Shown: one piece after another, positions 61,039 through 64,000 of the stretch | Position numbering within the stretch: position 1 is the first letter of the stretch | How the letters are laid out: each line of letters starts with the position of its first letter | DNA from: Kingdonia uniflora | Taxonomy: Eukaryota; Streptophyta; Magnoliopsida; Ranunculales; Circaeasteraceae | Direction of reading: 5' to 3' | Assembly: GCA_014058105.1 (NCBI GenBank) | Contig: JACGCM010001245.1 | Coordinates: forward strand, 496,001 to 560,000 | DNA length: 64,000 bases | Made by a program: the position numbers and the translations under genes | The notes under the pieces: model-generated | Told to the model about the DNA's origin: nothing | The model's input: the letters and a program-made list of their open reading frames with translations, nothing else | The model's database searches: none

Positions 61039-61643
61039 TTATGGTGGGGAGGATGCATATACATACATATTGGTTGGGGTTGAGTACCTAAACCCAAAAA
61101 TAGTAGCAAGCAGTAAAGAAACTAGTTTTTTCATATCAAAACCTTCTAGTCCACTTCAATAGATTAAGTGGTTGTTATAGTTTTTTTAATAAACCATGTT
61201 CCTTCGCACCAACATATTATCAAAACCCCCTACATTTCTAAGAATATTCAAGTTTCAGAAGCTATGAAGAAAAACAACTGCACCAAATGTTAAAAGCTTA
61301 ACTTTTAATCATATCAGTACCAGAAAAAGGTAGAGGGCTTCCTAGTTTGGTTGGAATTATGATGAAAGATCCTTTAAAAGATGGACCATATGCACTCCTT
61401 TGATGTGGGCCAATCTATGTGTTCTGCCAAAATTAGAAAATATCAAATTGAATTTATGAAAAATTGGGAAAAAATTTAAAGAAAAAGATTGTTGATCATC
61501 AAACGATCGTAGAGAGTCTTAAGATATGCAAAGATAAAAACAAACAATGTCACAAAAAATGCCCATCCACCCTTCATCTTCTTCCTTTTTGTTTCTCCCA
61601 TCTTTATTTATTTATTTATTTATGCTGCTCTCTTCTCCTTCTT

Positions 61644-61674
<31 letters not shown>

Positions 61675-62039
61675 TTCTTTGATAGGAATATTTTAAAATC
61701 TAAATGTCAAAAGATAAAAATATAAGATATTAATCAAAGGGTACCTAACATCTTACCTCTTAAAGCCGGTAAGTCGGTCATTTAAACTTCAGTAGTCTGT
61801 CCATCTTCATGGCCATCATCTTGAAAGGAGCTCCCCTCGTCCAACATTAAAAGTTGTGGGTTTCAGCGGTGGCATGGACGAAAAAAGCTCATTGCAATTG
61901 AAATATTGCCCTTTTTTATGATGTTCATGTTGTTCCTCCCATATAAGTCACTTTGTTTTAGAAGATGATGGTAAATTTAAATAAGAAGATTTCATTAAGC
62001 TTGTGATAAATGAATTTCCTGTGGGAAGTGCTTATTGTG
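61039..62039. other. intergenic with simple repeats, no gene
   Basis: AT-rich spacer. A frame at 61464-61682 is open only because it runs into simple repeats. Confidence 0.5.
61602..61675. repeat. (TTTA)n and (CTT)n microsatellites
   Basis: A short TTTA run (about 61602-61621) is followed by about a dozen CTT units (about 61637-61672). Confidence 0.9.
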
Positions 62040-62840
62040 TAGTTGATGTTAAGGTATGAACTCGAATTATGTTCGAGGTCATTTTAGTTCGAATTATTTC
62101 AGTTCAAGGATTGAAATCGGATTGAAACGGATTGAAAATGAGATTTTCAATGTTCAGATTCGAACTGGTTAAGATCGACAGAAGTTCAAGCTTGTTAAGT
62201 ATCCTGAAGATTCGAACTGGTTAAGTAATCTAGAGTTCTAATTGGTTATGCTGCCTGAAGACTCGAGCTGGTTATGTTTAAGTTGTTGTAGAAGAATTGA
62301 AAGTAGGTCGAAGTCATTCGAATGAGAATGGAGCTCGTTCGAACGAGATTATTTGATTTTATGTTTTCATTCAAAGACCGAAGAAGTCGTTCGAACGAGA
62401 TGGGATTTCGTTTGAACGACATGCATGTTTCTAGGGCTGGAACCTATAATCGCTTAAGTCGTTTGAACGACTTTGTGCTTCGTTTGAATGAGATTTGCCT
62501 GGCTGCCTTTGTGAGTTCTTTTGAGAAGTTAAGTTCTGCCTCGAGATCCATTATAATTGAATTTAGTCCTCTAGTATATAAAGAGGACTTAGGTTATTTT
62601 GTTAATCTATCCTTTTTGTGTGAGTTTAATTATGGAGACCTATAATTTGAGAGACTCCATTAAAGCTTGAGAAGCATGGAGAAATCGTTGTAACCCGTTT
62701 GATTATTATAGTAGATTATTCGGGGAGTGGTTTTTTATCCACAAGGGTTTTCCACTTCCTTCATCCGGGTAAATTATTGTATTCTTGTTTTCGTATAATT
62801 TCTTATTGGCGTTTCTGTTTATCGTTCTTGAGGCGAGGGA
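62040..62840 (+). repeat. LTR-like sequence (copia type), probably solo or truncated
   Basis: The block starts near TGTTAAGGTATGAACTCG and is rich in GTTCGAA/TTCGAAC words. It has a TATA box (TATATAAA, about 62575-62582), then leader-like sequence with TTATTCGGGGAGTGG and TATCCACAAGGGTTTTCCAC, of the kind seen at the ends of plant copia LTRs. No internal genes or second LTR were found and no target duplication was detected, so its ends are approximate. Confidence 0.45.
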
Positions 62841-62855
62841 TTAGGATTAGCTACC

Positions 62856-63660
62856 CTAATTCCTAATAGTTGCTTGAGTGGAATACGTATGATTTGTAGC
62901 TAATTCTTCCTCCTTCCCCAAAGAAAATTCTAAAGCTTCAGTTAAACTTTCCCAACGTAATGAGCACATGTTTTCTCGTATATCCTTGTACAACCTCGAG
63001 ATGAAGGTACTCATTAGATGTGTTTTCGGGATTACAAGAACTAAGTTTAAGAAACGCACAAATTCATATTGGAAAACTGTAACAATACTAGTTTGTTTTA
63101 AGTTTTACAAGTAAGCCTCCAGGATCCACATGTTGTCGTGGTCCAAAACGCACGCATAGTGCTTGAGAATACTGAGCCACAATTCAATACATCTACTGAA
63201 TATTTCATCCAATGCCACCATGAGATTGCATCTGAAGATACAGGGTGAACAACAACATGGACCATATGTGCATAAAAAATTTCATGAAGATCTTAGTATT
63301 GTTCTACACGACACAACCATCCTTCTGAATCCATACCCACAAACTTGGGAAACTCAAGTTGGACGTTACGACATTGGAACACGCTTCGATGAAGAGCGTC
63401 ACGAGGGTTTTGATTTCTATTATCAAATGCTGCCCTTGAAAATTTCATCGCGTCCTCTTGGTTTTGGAAAGCCTCCTGGTGTCGACGAGGAGGGTGATCA
63501 CGTACTTCCAGATCTTGCTTCGGTAGAATATGTGGGAGGGGAGCCAATTGTTGATTGTGGTTTGCGTTGGGTTGTAAGTAAACTCCTTGGAGATAATTGA
63601 CTAGAGTTTTCAATGCATCTTGAATTTCAACAACGTCGATGTTAAGTTGTTAAAAAATTG
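62856..63660 (-). pseudogene. Ty3-gypsy gag fragment
   Basis: On the minus strand a gag protein reads RVDSSDTKLELLSTIF, a stop, then KTLVNYLQGVYLQPN and the hallmark VQLEFPKFVGMDSEGWLCRV at about 63360-63300. Decayed middle sequence follows, then a C-terminal part (FISRLYKDIREN ... SLTEALEFSL) to about 62856. Gag forms the particle that packages retrotransposon RNA. Several stops occur. The sequence ends where the copia-like LTR begins, so pol is missing. Confidence 0.65.
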
Positions 63661-63850
63661 TGGAGAGTAACTCAAGTTTGGTGTCACTTGAGTCAACTCG
63701 ATCACATAGGTCTTTTACAGTAAACCATCATTATGAAAAGATGAGGGGGGAAATCAAGGAAATTGATGAAGAAGGCGAATAAAACTTGATGGTAAAGATG
63801 ACGAAAGGAAAATAGATTCACGATAAAAGTGAGGTACACGAAACCTTGCT

Positions 63851-64000
63851 CTAAATACCAGATGATATGATACGAGATCCTATTGATTCGATTTGATTTG
63901 CTTCAAGGGAAATCAACCTCCAATTCGATTTTTAAAGGGGAATCTTCCTCCAAAATTGAATTATAACCCTTCTTAAATAAACAAAACCCCTAAATCTAAA
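63851..64000 (-). mobile_element. primer site and LTR end of minus-strand gypsy element (runs off window)
   Basis: TGGTATTTAGAGC on the minus strand (63863-63851) resembles the initiator-Met primer site (TGGTATCAGAGC). It lies directly after a sequence ending ATATCA, a plausible LTR end, and upstream of the gag fragment. The rest of the LTR would lie beyond position 64000. Confidence 0.5.

Noticed and set aside
62322..62645. 107-codon plus-strand frame
   Set aside because: Lies in the LTR-like block and is created by TTCGAA-rich repeats.
63163..63600. 145-codon plus-strand frame
   Set aside because: It lies antisense to the minus-strand gypsy gag, which has a recognisable LEFPKFVG motif. 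The plus frame resembles nothing.

Overview
The window is nuclear DNA of a flowering plant, most likely a eudicot. The evidence is one intact photosystem II antenna gene (LHCB1), one three-exon xylan glycosyltransferase gene of the GT43 family (IRX9H-like), AT-rich spacers, GT-AG introns, and a dense mass of decayed plant transposons with fragments of plant genes inside them. I cannot narrow the species further. I see no tRNA or rRNA genes, no CRISPR and nothing prokaryotic.

Layout. 1-1445 is a comparatively GC-rich block with a TATA box, possibly retroelement-derived. 1740-5843 is a 5'-truncated, decayed Ty1-copia element with its 3' LTR. 6243-17594 is a three-layer nest. The outer layer is a PIF/Harbinger element (TTA target duplication) with a broken Myb/SANT ORF1 and the last part of a transposase. 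It is split by a CACTA-like element (7755-16885, AAG duplication) that carries pieces of a PPR gene, an exportin-7 gene, a Myb/SANT gene and a LINE-type RNase H region. The LINE piece is in turn split by a hAT element (14387-15561, AGATTTTT duplication). A solo LTR follows at 19675-21036 (ACATT duplication), then an asparagine synthetase fragment and a degenerate RING fragment.

The LHCB1 gene (26215-27021) has recognisable promoter elements. Next come a full-length but dead Ty3-gypsy element (28169-33868), a tRNA-derived SINE (35631-35770), and a 1.7-kb TRIM (38107-39799, GTAAC duplication) just past the 3' end of the IRX9H-like gene (minus strand, exons at 46203-45407, 42329-42080 and 40305-40135).

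From about 47.7 kb to 61.04 kb lies Helitron territory on the minus strand: a broken Rep-helicase gene (51884-56278), a 5' TC terminus at 61038, and fragments of laccase, a WAK-like receptor, SPT16, an unidentified gene and callose synthase, all in the same orientation. The 3' terminus was not found, so it is an inference that the pieces left of 51.9 kb belong to it. The right edge holds a copia-like LTR and the start of a minus-strand gypsy element (gag, primer site, LTR end) that runs out of the window.

Only LHCB1 and the IRX9H-like gene look like working genes. The Myb/SANT reading frame at 13079-13594 is open but sits inside a transposon. Most of the novelty is in structure: nested insertions with readable target duplications, and two independent transposons (CACTA and Helitron) that each appear to have gathered exons from several unrelated genes.
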